Source of the DNA: an uncultured Tateyamaria sp.
Lineage (GTDB): Bacteria; Pseudomonadota; Alphaproteobacteria; Rhodobacterales; Rhodobacteraceae
Direction of reading: 5' to 3'
NCBI RefSeq assembly: GCF_947504105.1
Contig: NZ_CANNGP010000015.1
Coordinates: forward strand, 1-64,000
DNA length: 64,000 nt
The notes beneath the pieces were generated by a model. It was not told where the DNA came from. It searched no databases and saw only the letters and a list, made by a program, of their open reading frames with translations. Below are positions 1-9,111 of the stretch, one piece after another. The position numbers and the translations under genes are program-made. Within the stretch, counting starts at the first letter, position 1. Every line of letters starts with the position of its first letter.

Positions 1-304
1 CGGAACCGCTGGCCATCTGCAAACGCGTCAGACACGAAGTCCAGTGACCAGCGCTGATTGGCGCGATCCGGCACCAGAATTGGCCTGCGCGTCCCCAAGG
101 CCCGCTTGCGCGACCGTCTACGGCGCACAGCCAGCCCTTCTTCGCGATACAGCCGGAACAGCTTCTTGTGGTTCACCTCAAAGCCTTCCCTAGCCAGCAA
201 GATGCCCAGACGACGATATCCGAACCGCCGACGCTCATTCGCCAACTCACGTAGCCGCTTGCGCAGGGCCTCATCGTAAGCACAACAACCGTCATTCTCT
301 GGTT
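1..304 (-). mobile_element. IS3-family transposase OrfB remnant (truncated)
   Basis: Read on the minus strand, about 100 residues match the OrfB transposase of IS3-family insertion sequences. RRFGYRRLGILL is the HTH_21-type segment before the catalytic core, and NQRWSLDFVSDAF is the beginning of the DDE integrase domain with its first catalytic aspartate. The frame runs off the left edge and meets a TAA at about 302-304. Between that stop and the siderophore gene ending at 356 there is no room for the OrfA reading frame or a terminal inverted repeat. The element is therefore 5'-truncated here. Whether the rest of the catalytic core survives beyond the window cannot be seen. Confidence 0.85.
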
Positions 305-355
305 ACAAGTCCTGGGTCTGACGCAATTGTCCGAATAGCCAGGCCAAATCGTCTC

Positions 356-1330
356 CTATTTCCAATAGGCGGCCATGTACCTGCTCTCTGGACCAATACC
401 GTGATCGGCAGCAAATGATCGTGCGATAGCCACCTCGTGAGAGCCCGCTGCAAACCAAAGATATGTATCAGCCTCGCGCATCCCTTCATCAATCAGGGTT
501 TGAGCAAGATCCGCGGCGCCATTTCGAACAATCCAACGGACATCAAAACCTGCATGATCAAATGCTGAAATGTCGTCAGGTTCATGCACGGCGATTGTTA
601 CGGAACCGACAGCATTGCCAGATGTTTCTCGCAGGATGCGTCGGATCGCTGGCAAGGCGGTTTCATCCCCCCAGAGTGAGAGCCTGGTTGCGACGGGCAG
701 TCCGCTGCCCCCCGGCCCCATCAGGCCAACCGGGTCCCCAACAGACAAGGTCGCTGCCCAAGTGTTTGTCCGACCTTCGTCATGGCAGAAGATGTCAATG
801 TCCACGCTATCGTCGCGCCAATCGGCGATGGTGTAGACAGGCCGATGCGACAAGGGGCTATTGTCAGGCCAGATGGTTCGCCCTGTTGTGTCGATTTCGG
901 GCCACTCTATCTTTCCTGCACCCGGTGCAATCAAGCGGACGTGGTAACCGCCATGCGCCAGGTGATCCGTTGTACCCGCAAGCGAAAGTCTGAGAAAAGA
1001 GGGAGAAATCGGGTATATGTCGGCAACCTTCAGAATGGTCAGATTGGCAGGGTGCCCGGTTCGCACATCGTTCCAGTCCAAAGCGAACTGCCCTTCAACG
1101 TGGGCGTTCACCGCGTCGCGCAGGACCGCCAACCGCCCCTCATCCTCTGCAGACAGGTGCAGGCGCACCCCGCGATCTTCAATCCGGGCCGAGATCATCC
1201 CGTATTGCGTAGAAACATCCAATCCTTGGGCGGTTGTCTGAACAGTGAGGTCATGATCCGCCGCCTCAGCGCGCAACAAGTCGAAAATACCGGTGGCGCT
1301 GCTTGGCAAAAGAGCGGTGTTTTCAGGCAT
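356..1330 (-). CDS. Siderophore-interacting protein (ferric-siderophore reductase, ViuB/SIP family) with DUF2218-like N-terminus
   Basis: The product has 324 residues. It is a cytoplasmic flavoprotein that by family reduces imported ferric siderophore to release iron. An N-terminal region of about 90 residues resembles DUF2218. It is followed by a FAD-binding barrel with RPVYTIADW, a variant of the usual RxYTxR flavin motif, and a C-terminal NAD(P)H domain that includes LWGDETALPAIRRIL and ends in YMAAYWK, typical of SIP proteins. The start at 1330 is chosen because AGGAGAA lies nine bases upstream; a longer form beginning at 1360 is possible. The gene is divergent from the importer gene at 1459, and the shared 128-bp gap probably holds both promoters. 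The variant flavin motif (YTIADW instead of YTxR) is unusual. Confidence 0.88.
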   Translation of the reverse strand: MPENTALLPSSATGIFDLLRAEAADHDLTVQTTAQGLDVSTQYGMISARIEDRGVRLHLSAEDEGRLAVLRDAVNAHVEGQFALDWNDVRTGHPANLTILKVADIYPISPSFLRLSLAGTTDHLAHGGYHVRLIAPGAGKIEWPEIDTTGRTIWPDNSPLSHRPVYTIADWRDDSVDIDIFCHDEGRTNTWAATLSVGDPVGLMGPGGSGLPVATRLSLWGDETALPAIRRILRETSGNAVGSVTIAVHEPDDISAFDHAGFDVRWIVRNGAADLAQTLIDEGMREADTYLWFAAGSHEVAIARSFAADHGIGPESRYMAAYWK

Positions 1331-1458
1331 CCAGAGTGTTCTCCTTGGTGGGTCTGGCACCTGAAGCTATCACCCTCACCTTTCATCTCGTGTTCCAGGG
1401 ACACGGTCAAGCCAATTTCCTGACAGAAACACTTGTCTTTAGGCGGCGGCCATGATGT

Positions 1459-2742
1459 ATGAACCCGCCAGCCGAGTGCGAGCCTGAAATTCTGCAAGAC
1501 AGGAACGGCTCACAGGTGCTTCCCAATTCCAAGATATCAGTCGCCCTGACGGGGCTTTATCTGGCGCAGGCCGTGCCGCTTTATCTCGTGGCTGCGGCCT
1601 TGCCCCCGATCCTGCGCGCCAACGGTGTGGGTCTGGATGTAATTGGCGGTTTGGGGATCCTGCTGGCACCTTGGGTTCTGAAAGCCCTCTGGGCCTCTTT
1701 GGTGGATCACTACAGTCATCACCAGAAGATCGGGCGCAAAATGATCGTCACGGGCTGTCTGCTGGTGACGCTTAGCGGCATTCTGGCGCTGTCCACGCTT
1801 GATCCTGTCAATGATGCGACAGTTTTCTTTCCCATCCTGATGGCGATGTCCTTGTCGTCAGCCACGCAGGATATCGCGTCGGATGGCTGGGCGGTAGAAC
1901 ACCTTCCGCCTGCCGACCAGCCGGGCGGCAGTGCACTGCAAGGCGGTGCTGTCGCACTTGGCGTGGTGATTGGAGGGTCGGGCACACTGGTGCTTTATGA
2001 CCTGCTGGGCTGGTCGCAGGCCTTGTGGATGATGGCAGGCCTGACTGTATTGCTGGTTCTGCCGTTCCTGAGGCTGCCGGAAGAAACAGGCAGGCGTCTG
2101 CTGCCGACTGATCGAGGTAGACCAAAGCTCATGCGCTTTACGAGCGTCGAAGGGGCATGGTCCATGCTCGCCTTCGCCCTGATCTTCCGCCTGCCAGAAG
2201 GGTTGGTGAAAGCGCTGGAACAACCGTTCCTTGTCGACCAAGGCTTTACCCTGTCGGAGGTCGGCGCGATATCGGGTGGCTCTGCCGCCGCGGTGGGCGT
2301 TTTTGGCGCTCTCGTCGCCGCGTGGTTGATCCGGCTGTGGGGCCTGCTGCCCTTTCTTATACTTCTGATCTGTGGGCGCACGTTGGCTTTTGGTGCCTTC
2401 TACGCTGCCGCCACCACGGGCATTACACAGTGGATGCTGATCGCCCTATCAGTCTTTGACACCTTCCTGCGCTATATCGAGATTGTGGGACTGTTTACCG
2501 CCTTCATGCGTTTTGCATCGCTCAGGCAGGCGGCCACCGATTTCACCCTGCTCACCAGCGCCACGCTGCTGATGTATATGATCGGCGGAATTCTTGCCGG
2601 CCAGCTGGCCGAAGCGATGGGATACGGGCCTGTCTTCCTGACCGCCGCATTGCTTTCGGGGATCGCAGGCTGGATCGCACTGATCCTGCTGCCAGTGCGT
2701 GTCCGAACCGCCCCACTTACACCCGCCACGGAGACGTCCTGA
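1459..2742 (+). CDS. RhtX/FptX-like siderophore importer (MFS, inner membrane)
   Basis: This is a 427-residue polytopic membrane protein with about twelve hydrophobic segments. The segment LTGLYLAQAVPLYLVAAALP and the internal QDIASDGWAVEHLPPADQ are characteristic of the RhtX/FptX group (AmpG-related MFS), which carries ferric siderophores such as rhizobactin 1021 or pyochelin across the cytoplasmic membrane without an ABC transporter. Its stop codon overlaps the start of the TonB-dependent receptor by one base (TGATG), so receptor and importer are translationally coupled. This fits a single uptake route through both membranes. I assign the transported molecule, the aerobactin-type product of the neighbouring iuc genes, from context only. 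Confidence 0.85.
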   Translation: MNPPAECEPEILQDRNGSQVLPNSKISVALTGLYLAQAVPLYLVAAALPPILRANGVGLDVIGGLGILLAPWVLKALWASLVDHYSHHQKIGRKMIVTGCLLVTLSGILALSTLDPVNDATVFFPILMAMSLSSATQDIASDGWAVEHLPPADQPGGSALQGGAVALGVVIGGSGTLVLYDLLGWSQALWMMAGLTVLLVLPFLRLPEETGRRLLPTDRGRPKLMRFTSVEGAWSMLAFALIFRLPEGLVKALEQPFLVDQGFTLSEVGAISGGSAAAVGVFGALVAAWLIRLWGLLPFLILLICGRTLAFGAFYAAATTGITQWMLIALSVFDTFLRYIEIVGLFTAFMRFASLRQAATDFTLLTSATLLMYMIGGILAGQLAEAMGYGPVFLTAALLSGIAGWIALILLPVRVRTAPLTPATETS

Positions 2743-4910
2743 TGACATTTGCCCGCCATTTATTGAGTACCAGCACACTTGCGCTTGGTGTTGCCGTTCC
2801 CGCGTTCGCCCAGGAACAGGAAGAACCCGTCGAGCTGGGCGAAATCGTTATTCAGGCCGTGCGCACCGGCGCGTCCGAGAGCTCCATCCCCGGCACGGTG
2901 CAAGTTGTCGAGGGCGAAGACGTCATTGAACGTGTCCGCCGCGGGCAATCGCTTTCACGCGCTCTGTCGGACCTGGTGCCGGGCCTCGCGCCCGCCAATG
3001 GTACTATTGGCGGAGCCAGCCAAACCCTGCGGGGCAGGACCACGCAGATCCTCATCGACGGCGTGGCGCGCACGTCGGAATTGCGCGGTTTCGACAGGGA
3101 GTTGTCTGTGCTCGATCCCAATTCCATCGAGCGGATCGAAATTGTCAAAGGCTCCACTGCGCGTTTTGGCAACGGGGCGACGGGCGGCATCATCAACATC
3201 GTAACCAAAAAGCCGTCTGATGAACCAAAGACAACACTGGAAACCCGTCTATCAGCCCAAAGCGGCAGCGGTAGTGTCAGCAACGATCTTTTCCTGTCAC
3301 AAGACACGCGCGCTGGTGACCTGGGTCTGCGGTTCGAGCTGTCACGCAGCGATACAGGTGCATCTTTCGATGGCGACGGCAATCGCATACCTTCGGACCC
3401 GCTGATAGGACAAGGCGGTGGCAGTGACGTCGAGCGCTATTCATTTGGCGTGGCTGCAAACTGGGCACGGGGACCACACGAGCTGGACGTCCGGCTTGAC
3501 GCCTATCGGCTGGAACAGGAAATCGATTTTTTCACCGACTACGATAGCAACCCGGCGCGGATCACAGACCGGCCCTACACTGGGGAACCTGTTGAAGATC
3601 GTGGTGTAAGTGCGAATGTCACTTATCGTTATGACAACACGGCCTGGGGTGATCTTGAAATCAATGCGTACGCCACAGATATCGACCGCCGCGCCTCTCT
3701 GGCCGAGCCTGGGCCAGCAAACCTGCTTTACTATACACTCAGCACCACCGATCTAGCTCAGGACCCGCTATCGCAGAGCGAACTTTTTACAACAACTTAT
3801 GGCATCTCCGCCACCATACGAACGCCGATGGCATGGCTTGCTCCGGATGCAACACTCACATGGGGCATCGACCTTGGCCGGGATGAGGTCGAACAGAAGA
3901 CGCTCGATGGCAGGGATCTGCTTGCACCAATGAAGCAGGATAACGTCGCTGTGTTTGCACAGGCCGAAATTCCGATCGGACCGAGGCTGGATCTGAGCAC
4001 CGGGTTCCGGGCTGAGCGTTTCTCGCTCGATGTCTCTGACTTCAATCGGCCCGCTGCTGCACAATTGATCCAAAGAGACGATGGATCCTTTGTGCAGTTT
4101 CCGCTTGCGCCGGTCGATGTGATCGGTGGCGAGTTTGACTATGACGCTGTCGTAGGCAACCTAGGTCTGGTGTACGAGCTCTCCCAAACGACATCAATTT
4201 ATGGTGGGTTCAGCCAAGGCTTTTCACTGCCCGATGTGGGTGCATTTACCCGCAGAGCAGCAGTCCTGCCGGGAGAGACGCCGGTTGTTTCCTTCGCCGA
4301 TATCCGGCCCGAAGCGCAAATCGTGGATACGTGGGAACTGGGGATGCGGTACAATACTGACCGTTTGTCCGTCGATAGTTCCATTTACTATTCGACCTCC
4401 GATGAAGGTGTGACCTTCAATCCCTCTACAAGCGAGATCAGCCAGCAGAAAGAACAGGTGTGGGGTGCGGAATTTAGTCTGGACTATGATATGCGCGACG
4501 ATTGGAGCGTCGGCGCGCAACTTGCCTTTGTCGAAGGGCGTCTGGACAGCGATGGCGATGGTGATATGGACAGCTGGCTGCCCAATAACCGTATTCCAAC
4601 GCCATTCACCGCCACGTTTTACACCGACCGATCCTTTGACAATGGCCTGAACCTGTCCGGCGAACTTGTCTTCTCTGCCGAGCGGGATCGCCCGGGGCTG
4701 CCACAGCTTGAGGACATGTTCCGTGTCAATGTCGGCGGCTCCTATCCAGTAGGCCCGGGTCGTGTGACATTCGGGGTGACCAACCTGTTCGACCGCCAGC
4801 AAGAAAACAGTGCGGCCAGCAGCGTACGCGAGAACGAACTGACAGAGGATGCGGTGCGCGTCGCCGATGAGGGGCGTCGGGTATCGGTTGGCTATTCAGT
4901 GTCGTTCTAG
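2742..4910 (+). CDS. TonB-dependent outer-membrane siderophore receptor (IutA/RhtA-like)
   Basis: This 722-residue protein has a signal peptide ending near AVPAFAQ, a short TonB-box-like stretch (ELGEIVIQA), and a plug domain of about 130 residues containing LRGRTTQILIDGVAR and RIEIVKGSTARFGNGATGG. A 22-strand-type beta-barrel follows and ends in an aromatic residue (VSVGYSVSF), as expected for Bam-dependent insertion. The length is normal for ferric-hydroxamate receptors. It starts inside the stop codon of the RhtX-like importer. Its position between importer and hydroxylase genes indicates that it imports the cluster's own siderophore; exact substrate specificity cannot be read from sequence. 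A GC-rich hairpin follows at 4923-4947. Confidence 0.92.
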   Translation: MTFARHLLSTSTLALGVAVPAFAQEQEEPVELGEIVIQAVRTGASESSIPGTVQVVEGEDVIERVRRGQSLSRALSDLVPGLAPANGTIGGASQTLRGRTTQILIDGVARTSELRGFDRELSVLDPNSIERIEIVKGSTARFGNGATGGIINIVTKKPSDEPKTTLETRLSAQSGSGSVSNDLFLSQDTRAGDLGLRFELSRSDTGASFDGDGNRIPSDPLIGQGGGSDVERYSFGVAANWARGPHELDVRLDAYRLEQEIDFFTDYDSNPARITDRPYTGEPVEDRGVSANVTYRYDNTAWGDLEINAYATDIDRRASLAEPGPANLLYYTLSTTDLAQDPLSQSELFTTTYGISATIRTPMAWLAPDATLTWGIDLGRDEVEQKTLDGRDLLAPMKQDNVAVFAQAEIPIGPRLDLSTGFRAERFSLDVSDFNRPAAAQLIQRDDGSFVQFPLAPVDVIGGEFDYDAVVGNLGLVYELSQTTSIYGGFSQGFSLPDVGAFTRRAAVLPGETPVVSFADIRPEAQIVDTWELGMRYNTDRLSVDSSIYYSTSDEGVTFNPSTSEISQQKEQVWGAEFSLDYDMRDDWSVGAQLAFVEGRLDSDGDGDMDSWLPNNRIPTPFTATFYTDRSFDNGLNLSGELVFSAERDRPGLPQLEDMFRVNVGGSYPVGPGRVTFGVTNLFDRQQENSAASSVRENELTEDAVRVADEGRRVSVGYSVSF

Positions 4911-4922
4911 CCTTTTGACCTG

Positions 4923-4947
4923 CCGCGCCCCGATGTGCCGGGCGCGG
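4923..4947. terminator. GC-rich hairpin between convergent receptor and hydroxylase genes
   Basis: CCGCGCCC at 4923-4930 pairs with GGGCGCGG at 4940-4947 around a 9-base loop. It sits in the 51-bp gap between two convergent genes and could end transcription from both sides. No strong T-run follows, so this is terminator-like rather than canonical. Confidence 0.5.
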
Positions 4948-4961
4948 TAGGCAACACTTGA

Positions 4962-6269
4962 TCACGCTGGAATGCGAACCGTATCTTCGGACACCCGGCC
5001 ATCAGCCCAGTCGACCAACCCAGCCGATACGCGCCGCAGTGCGTCGAAGATGGGCTTGCCGGTGAAGTCCTCCAGTATTGCAGCACTCCTCCAGGCGGTC
5101 AGGCTGAGTTGCGGATCGACGATGCCATGCGATTGCCGCCCATGATTTAGCCCGTAGATTGGCGTCTCCTCCGGACCATCCCACTGCACACGGTAGCGGG
5201 TATCCAATTCCAGCGCTCCGCCCGCCTCGATGTTCAGCCGATCGCGGATCGGGTCCAGACACGCAGGAACCGCGGGCCGGAACCCTGTCGCAAGGATTAC
5301 GATATCAGCAGTGAGTTCCTCCACTCCGCCAACCGGCGTTTCGGCGTTCAGATGGAAACCGCCAAAGCGCCGTTCGATCCGCGTCACCGTCCGCCCAGGG
5401 TGCAGGGAAACGATATCGCGCCCTTCCACGTACCGATGGCGATAGATCTGTCGGTAAATCTCGTCCGCTGTGGCTGGGGTTAACCCGTCGCTGCTGTACT
5501 TTTGCGCAGATACAGCCGCCTCTTTGACGGCGTCTGTCAGGTTCAAAAACACGTCGTGGTAGGCCGGGGTATAGATCTGATCGACCAGCCCACCTTCCTG
5601 CAGTTGCCAGAACGCGCTGCGGCGGCTGAGCCATGTCAATTCGGCAGGCATGGGGTCGGCTCCCAGCAGGTCAAGCACAATCTCCGCTCCGGTCTGGCCT
5701 CCTCCGATCACGGCAACGCGTTTGCCGGTGATGTCCGGCTGGCGTTCCAGATATTCGATCCCGTGGAAGCAATTCGGGCAGACGGGTGCGTCCTGCGGCA
5801 GGTTGGGTACGGGCCCGGTTCCCACCGACAGCCCCCGGGCGCGCAATATCTGGCCAGAGGCCATGCGCAGAACAAAGCGCTGGCCATCATGATCTACCTC
5901 ACGCACCGCGGCGTCGAATTGACATGTCCCAAGTTCATGGGCGACCCAGGCCATGTAGTCGGTGAATTCCCGGCGCGACACGGTATCGAACCGGGCGGCC
6001 ATGAAGTCATAGAAACGTCCTTGCTGGACAAGGTAGTTCAGGAAGCTCCACACACTGGTCGGAAGGACAGGTGTGACCATGTCCTTGAGGTAAGAGGTCT
6101 GCATGGCGCTGTTGTCAAAGGCGAGCCCCGGATGCCACGAGAATGTGCGCTTCTGGTCAAAGAATCGTGCGTTCAGCCCGGGCACGTTATGGGCCAGCGC
6201 CGCAAGGCTAAGGTTGAACGGGCCGATGCCGATACCGGCAAGGTCCGTGGAAGAGATGTCGGGTGTCAT
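4962..6269 (-). CDS. iucD: L-lysine N6-monooxygenase (IucD-type), first step of hydroxamate siderophore synthesis
   Basis: This 435-residue flavoenzyme (E. coli IucD has about 445) hydroxylates the side-chain amine of lysine. Visible motifs are an N-terminal FAD site (GIGIGPFNLSLAAL), the substrate-region segment AMQTSYLKDMVTPVLPTS, an NADPH site (VAVIGGGQTGAEIVLDLL) and the C-terminal LATGFRPAVP motif of N-hydroxylating monooxygenases. The start at 6269 has AAAGGACC upstream; a longer frame from 6335 would run into the exporter gene. It follows the ShiF-like exporter by one base, so both are co-transcribed divergently from iucABC. Without diaminobutyrate (RhbA/RhbB-type) genes nearby, lysine is the likeliest substrate, but cadaverine or ornithine cannot be excluded by eye. 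Confidence 0.88.
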   Translation of the reverse strand: MTPDISSTDLAGIGIGPFNLSLAALAHNVPGLNARFFDQKRTFSWHPGLAFDNSAMQTSYLKDMVTPVLPTSVWSFLNYLVQQGRFYDFMAARFDTVSRREFTDYMAWVAHELGTCQFDAAVREVDHDGQRFVLRMASGQILRARGLSVGTGPVPNLPQDAPVCPNCFHGIEYLERQPDITGKRVAVIGGGQTGAEIVLDLLGADPMPAELTWLSRRSAFWQLQEGGLVDQIYTPAYHDVFLNLTDAVKEAAVSAQKYSSDGLTPATADEIYRQIYRHRYVEGRDIVSLHPGRTVTRIERRFGGFHLNAETPVGGVEELTADIVILATGFRPAVPACLDPIRDRLNIEAGGALELDTRYRVQWDGPEETPIYGLNHGRQSHGIVDPQLSLTAWRSAAILEDFTGKPIFDALRRVSAGLVDWADGRVSEDTVRIPA

Positions 6270-6270
6270 T

Positions 6271-7371
6271 TCAGGTCCTTTGTGTTGAGGGAGGAGCAAA
6301 GGCCAAAGCGGCACCGGAGAGTGCAACAATGGCAAAGGGCGCTGCCGGGGAAAGCGCCATCAGCGCCGATCCCGATGCCACCCCGCCGGCGAGCGATGCG
6401 ATCTGGATCGCGCCATTCCAACCGGTGACCTGAAGCTGGGCATAATCCTTGCGGGTCATGATTTCGGATAAGTTGAGCGTAAAGAGCAGCCCTGTCGAGC
6501 CGCCAATGACAAAGCTGAGCACGAAGAAAACCAAGAGCTGATCCGCCAAGGGCACGCACGCTGCGGCGAGAACAAGCAAAAGGCCTGCAATACGCGCGCC
6601 CTGCTGATCCACACGCTGTACCAGCAGGCGCAACGACAGAAACAGGCCCAGATTGGCAGCGGCAAGGCAGAGCCCTGCATAGCCCGCTGATCGCATGGGA
6701 TCAGCATCCAGCCGGTCAAGGATCAGGGGGGCAAGCCCGATCTGCGACGCCCCGACTGCGATCTGTGTCAGGACCGTGACGCGGAATGCGGTCAGTTTGG
6801 GCGGTCGAATAGAGGCGCGCAGACACGGTGCAAGCCGCCCCCGGCTCATTCCAAGGCTGATCGCCGCACCAAGCGCGGCTGGCAGCAACGGCGCCAGCGG
6901 TGAAAGCATTAGAAGCGGACCGATCAGGGCGGCAGAAAAAATACGTCCCACGCTGCCCATGGACTGTACGATTCCCAGTCCGCGCTGACTGTCCTTCTGC
7001 GCCACGCCTTGTGTCTGCGCGACCAGTATCAAGCCCGCCGCAGATACACCTTGTACGGACCGGATCAGGGCCAGCATCACCAGGGCAAGCTCTGCGCCCA
7101 GACCCTGTGCGCCCGTCCCAATCAGGTAGAGCAACGCAAGATTTGCGAGCAGAAGTCCGCCGAGCCCGGCAAGAACGACTACCCGTCCACCGAGCAAACT
7201 GACAAAAGGCAAGGCAACGCCCGCTGTGACCAGTCCAATGGCCACCGCCAGCCCAATCTCACTTTCATGCAAGCCCAAGGCCAGCGCTAGAACCGGTACC
7301 ATGCCGATCAGCGCGGTCTGCTGGAATGCATGACCGGCAAGAACCGGCCAGAAGTTCGAGAGAGGTGACAT
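6271..7371 (-). CDS. MFS exporter, ShiF-like (putative siderophore efflux)
   Basis: This 366-residue membrane protein has roughly ten to twelve hydrophobic helices of major-facilitator type. It begins FWPVLAGHAFQQTALIGMVP and includes GGRVVVLAGLGGLLLAN in the N-terminal half. In enterobacterial aerobactin loci an MFS protein (ShiF) lies directly upstream of iucA and is proposed to export the siderophore. Here the gene is divergent from iucA across a 93-bp promoter region and is followed one base later by iucD. The export role is inferred from this conserved neighbourhood and the family, not from a substrate motif. Confidence 0.75.
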   Translation of the reverse strand: MSPLSNFWPVLAGHAFQQTALIGMVPVLALALGLHESEIGLAVAIGLVTAGVALPFVSLLGGRVVVLAGLGGLLLANLALLYLIGTGAQGLGAELALVMLALIRSVQGVSAAGLILVAQTQGVAQKDSQRGLGIVQSMGSVGRIFSAALIGPLLMLSPLAPLLPAALGAAISLGMSRGRLAPCLRASIRPPKLTAFRVTVLTQIAVGASQIGLAPLILDRLDADPMRSAGYAGLCLAAANLGLFLSLRLLVQRVDQQGARIAGLLLVLAAACVPLADQLLVFFVLSFVIGGSTGLLFTLNLSEIMTRKDYAQLQVTGWNGAIQIASLAGGVASGSALMALSPAAPFAIVALSGAALAFAPPSTQRT

Positions 7372-7464
7372 GGCGACCTTGCGAATCCTGATAAAAAGAG
7401 TCGGTAATACCTGCGAGACGATGAGTAAACGCGATTATTCCTGTTCGGCGAAAGGGCGCACATC
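7372..7464. promoter_or_regulatory. Divergent promoter region between the exporter-iucD pair and iucABC
   Basis: The 93-bp gap must carry both divergent promoters of the biosynthetic genes. I see no convincing Fur box or Irr-type site. The nearest resemblance to a RirA/Iro-type site (TGA-N9-TCA) is TGA at 7389-7391 and TCG at 7401-7403, one base off. Iron control is expected from the pathway but is not proven by this sequence. Confidence 0.35.
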
Positions 7465-9111
7465 ATGACTCACCCCCACATGGCCGGCGATCTTGCCGCC
7501 CTCGATGCTTTTTTGAACTCGGCTTTGCGCGAGGGCCAACTGTCCGAAGCACGGCTTGACGATACCTATCTCTGCTTTGCCGATCAGGTTGGGCGAAACA
7601 TCATAGTCGAGGTCCGGCAGAGGTCTAATTTCCGCACGTTGTTCGGCCCCGGGGTTTGGCGTCGTGCCGCAATGGGTTGGGAAGACATCAGCGTCGCCCA
7701 GCTTCTGACCCATCTGTCGAAGACCGGGGGTGATACTTTTCGCACCCGCGTGATGGACAGCCTCGCCGCCCTGCGCCGTGCACCGGCGATGAACACCGAT
7801 GCCGGGACGTGGAATTTCCTTGATGCGGAGCAGGCCCTGAAGGCGGGTCATCCGTTCCACCCCAACCCGCGCAGCCGGGACGAGATGACGGTAGAGGATG
7901 CTACACGGTACGCACCGGAGCACGAACAAACGTTCCAGTTGCGCTGGTTTGCGGCAGACCCGCATCTCGTGACACGGAATACCGGGGCAGCAGGTCATTT
8001 GCGCCTGTTGGCGGATGCTGATCTGGGTCCGGTTGACCCCAAAAAGATCCCCCTGCCCTGGCATCCGTGGCAGGCCGAAAGGCTTGTCCCGCAGCATGCC
8101 ATCAAGGAACTGATTGATTGCAAAGCCCTGGTCGATCTTGGCCACGGCACCGGAAAATGGGGCGCAACATCGTCGATGCGCTGCCTACATGGTTGGCACG
8201 CGCCATTCATGATCAAGACATCCCTGTCTTTGCGTCTGACCAATTCCATTCGACATCTTTCAATGCGAGAGGTGGTGCGAGGTGTGCACATCTCTGATTT
8301 GCTCCGCTCTGACCTTGGCGTCCGTATCAAGCGGGACTTTCCGACCCTGAACATCCTCGGGGAACCGGGCTATGCAGCGCTGCGCGATCTGGCAGGCGTG
8401 GTGCGTGACGACACGATTGTCGTCTTGCGCGACAACCCCTTCCGTGACGCCAGCCAAACCGGGCCAGTGATGCTGGCGGCACTGTGCGAAGCACGGCCCA
8501 ATGGGCGTTCCGCGCTGGGGGATTTGGTGCATACGCTTGGACCAGATGCCGCGCCACGCTGGTTCACCCGCTTTCTGGAAGTCGCCATTTGGCCGCTGCT
8601 TGAATTGCGCGCGCGGTACGGACTTCTGTTCGGTACCCACCAGCAGAACATGATGCTTGCCCTTGACCAAGGCTGGCCCGCGTCCGTCTGGGTGCGCGAT
8701 TGCCAAGGCACCGGCCATCTGGATAGTTTTCACGAGATGCTGACGCAGCAGTGTCCCGGCATCGGTGAAGGTTCGGAAAATGTTGTGGACGCAGAGTTGG
8801 GCGACGGCCTTGTCACCTATTACGTGGTGATCAACAGTGTTCTCAATACACTCTCTACACTCGTCCTGGATGGGTTGGCGAGCGAGGACAACCTGACCGG
8901 CCTGTTGCGCGATTTCCTGCGGCGGGCCCGGGGGCAGACCCCGGGCGATACCGCGCTTTACACCCGCCTCCTCGATCGACCGACCCTCACCTGCAAGGGA
9001 AATTTCGCAACCAGCCTCAGCGGCGTGAACGAAGCCGATGGCGACGCGCGCGGACAGGTAGCCAGCTTCCTCGATCTTCCCAACCCTCTATTGGAGCCTG
9101 TCTACGCATGA
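7465..9111 (+). CDS. iucA: Aerobactin-type NIS synthetase IucA (first citrate amidation)
   Basis: The 548-residue NRPS-independent siderophore synthetase adenylates citrate and joins it to the first N6-acetyl-N6-hydroxylysine. It shows the ATP-binding GHPFHPNPRSRDEM (residues about 129-142), the HPWQAERL segment, KTSLSLRLTNSIRHL in the middle, and HQQNMMLALDQGWPASV in the C-terminal FhuF-like lobe. The length is slightly below that of E. coli IucA. Its stop overlaps the iucB start by four bases (ATGA), forming the order iucA-iucB-iucC seen in classical aerobactin operons. The start at 7465 follows GAAAGGG. Confidence 0.88.
   Translation: MTHPHMAGDLAALDAFLNSALREGQLSEARLDDTYLCFADQVGRNIIVEVRQRSNFRTLFGPGVWRRAAMGWEDISVAQLLTHLSKTGGDTFRTRVMDSLAALRRAPAMNTDAGTWNFLDAEQALKAGHPFHPNPRSRDEMTVEDATRYAPEHEQTFQLRWFAADPHLVTRNTGAAGHLRLLADADLGPVDPKKIPLPWHPWQAERLVPQHAIKELIDCKALVDLGHGTGKWGATSSMRCLHGWHAPFMIKTSLSLRLTNSIRHLSMREVVRGVHISDLLRSDLGVRIKRDFPTLNILGEPGYAALRDLAGVVRDDTIVVLRDNPFRDASQTGPVMLAALCEARPNGRSALGDLVHTLGPDAAPRWFTRFLEVAIWPLLELRARYGLLFGTHQQNMMLALDQGWPASVWVRDCQGTGHLDSFHEMLTQQCPGIGEGSENVVDAELGDGLVTYYVVINSVLNTLSTLVLDGLASEDNLTGLLRDFLRRARGQTPGDTALYTRLLDRPTLTCKGNFATSLSGVNEADGDARGQVASFLDLPNPLLEPVYA

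Noticed and set aside
5502-6428. 308-codon plus-strand frame opposite iucD
   Set aside because: Antisense shadow crossing two real minus-strand genes; no recognisable domain.
7389-7403. TGA-N9-TCG as a RirA/Iro-type iron box before iucA
   Set aside because: One base off the TGA-N9-TCA pattern, which is itself too short to be meaningful without a genome-wide matrix.
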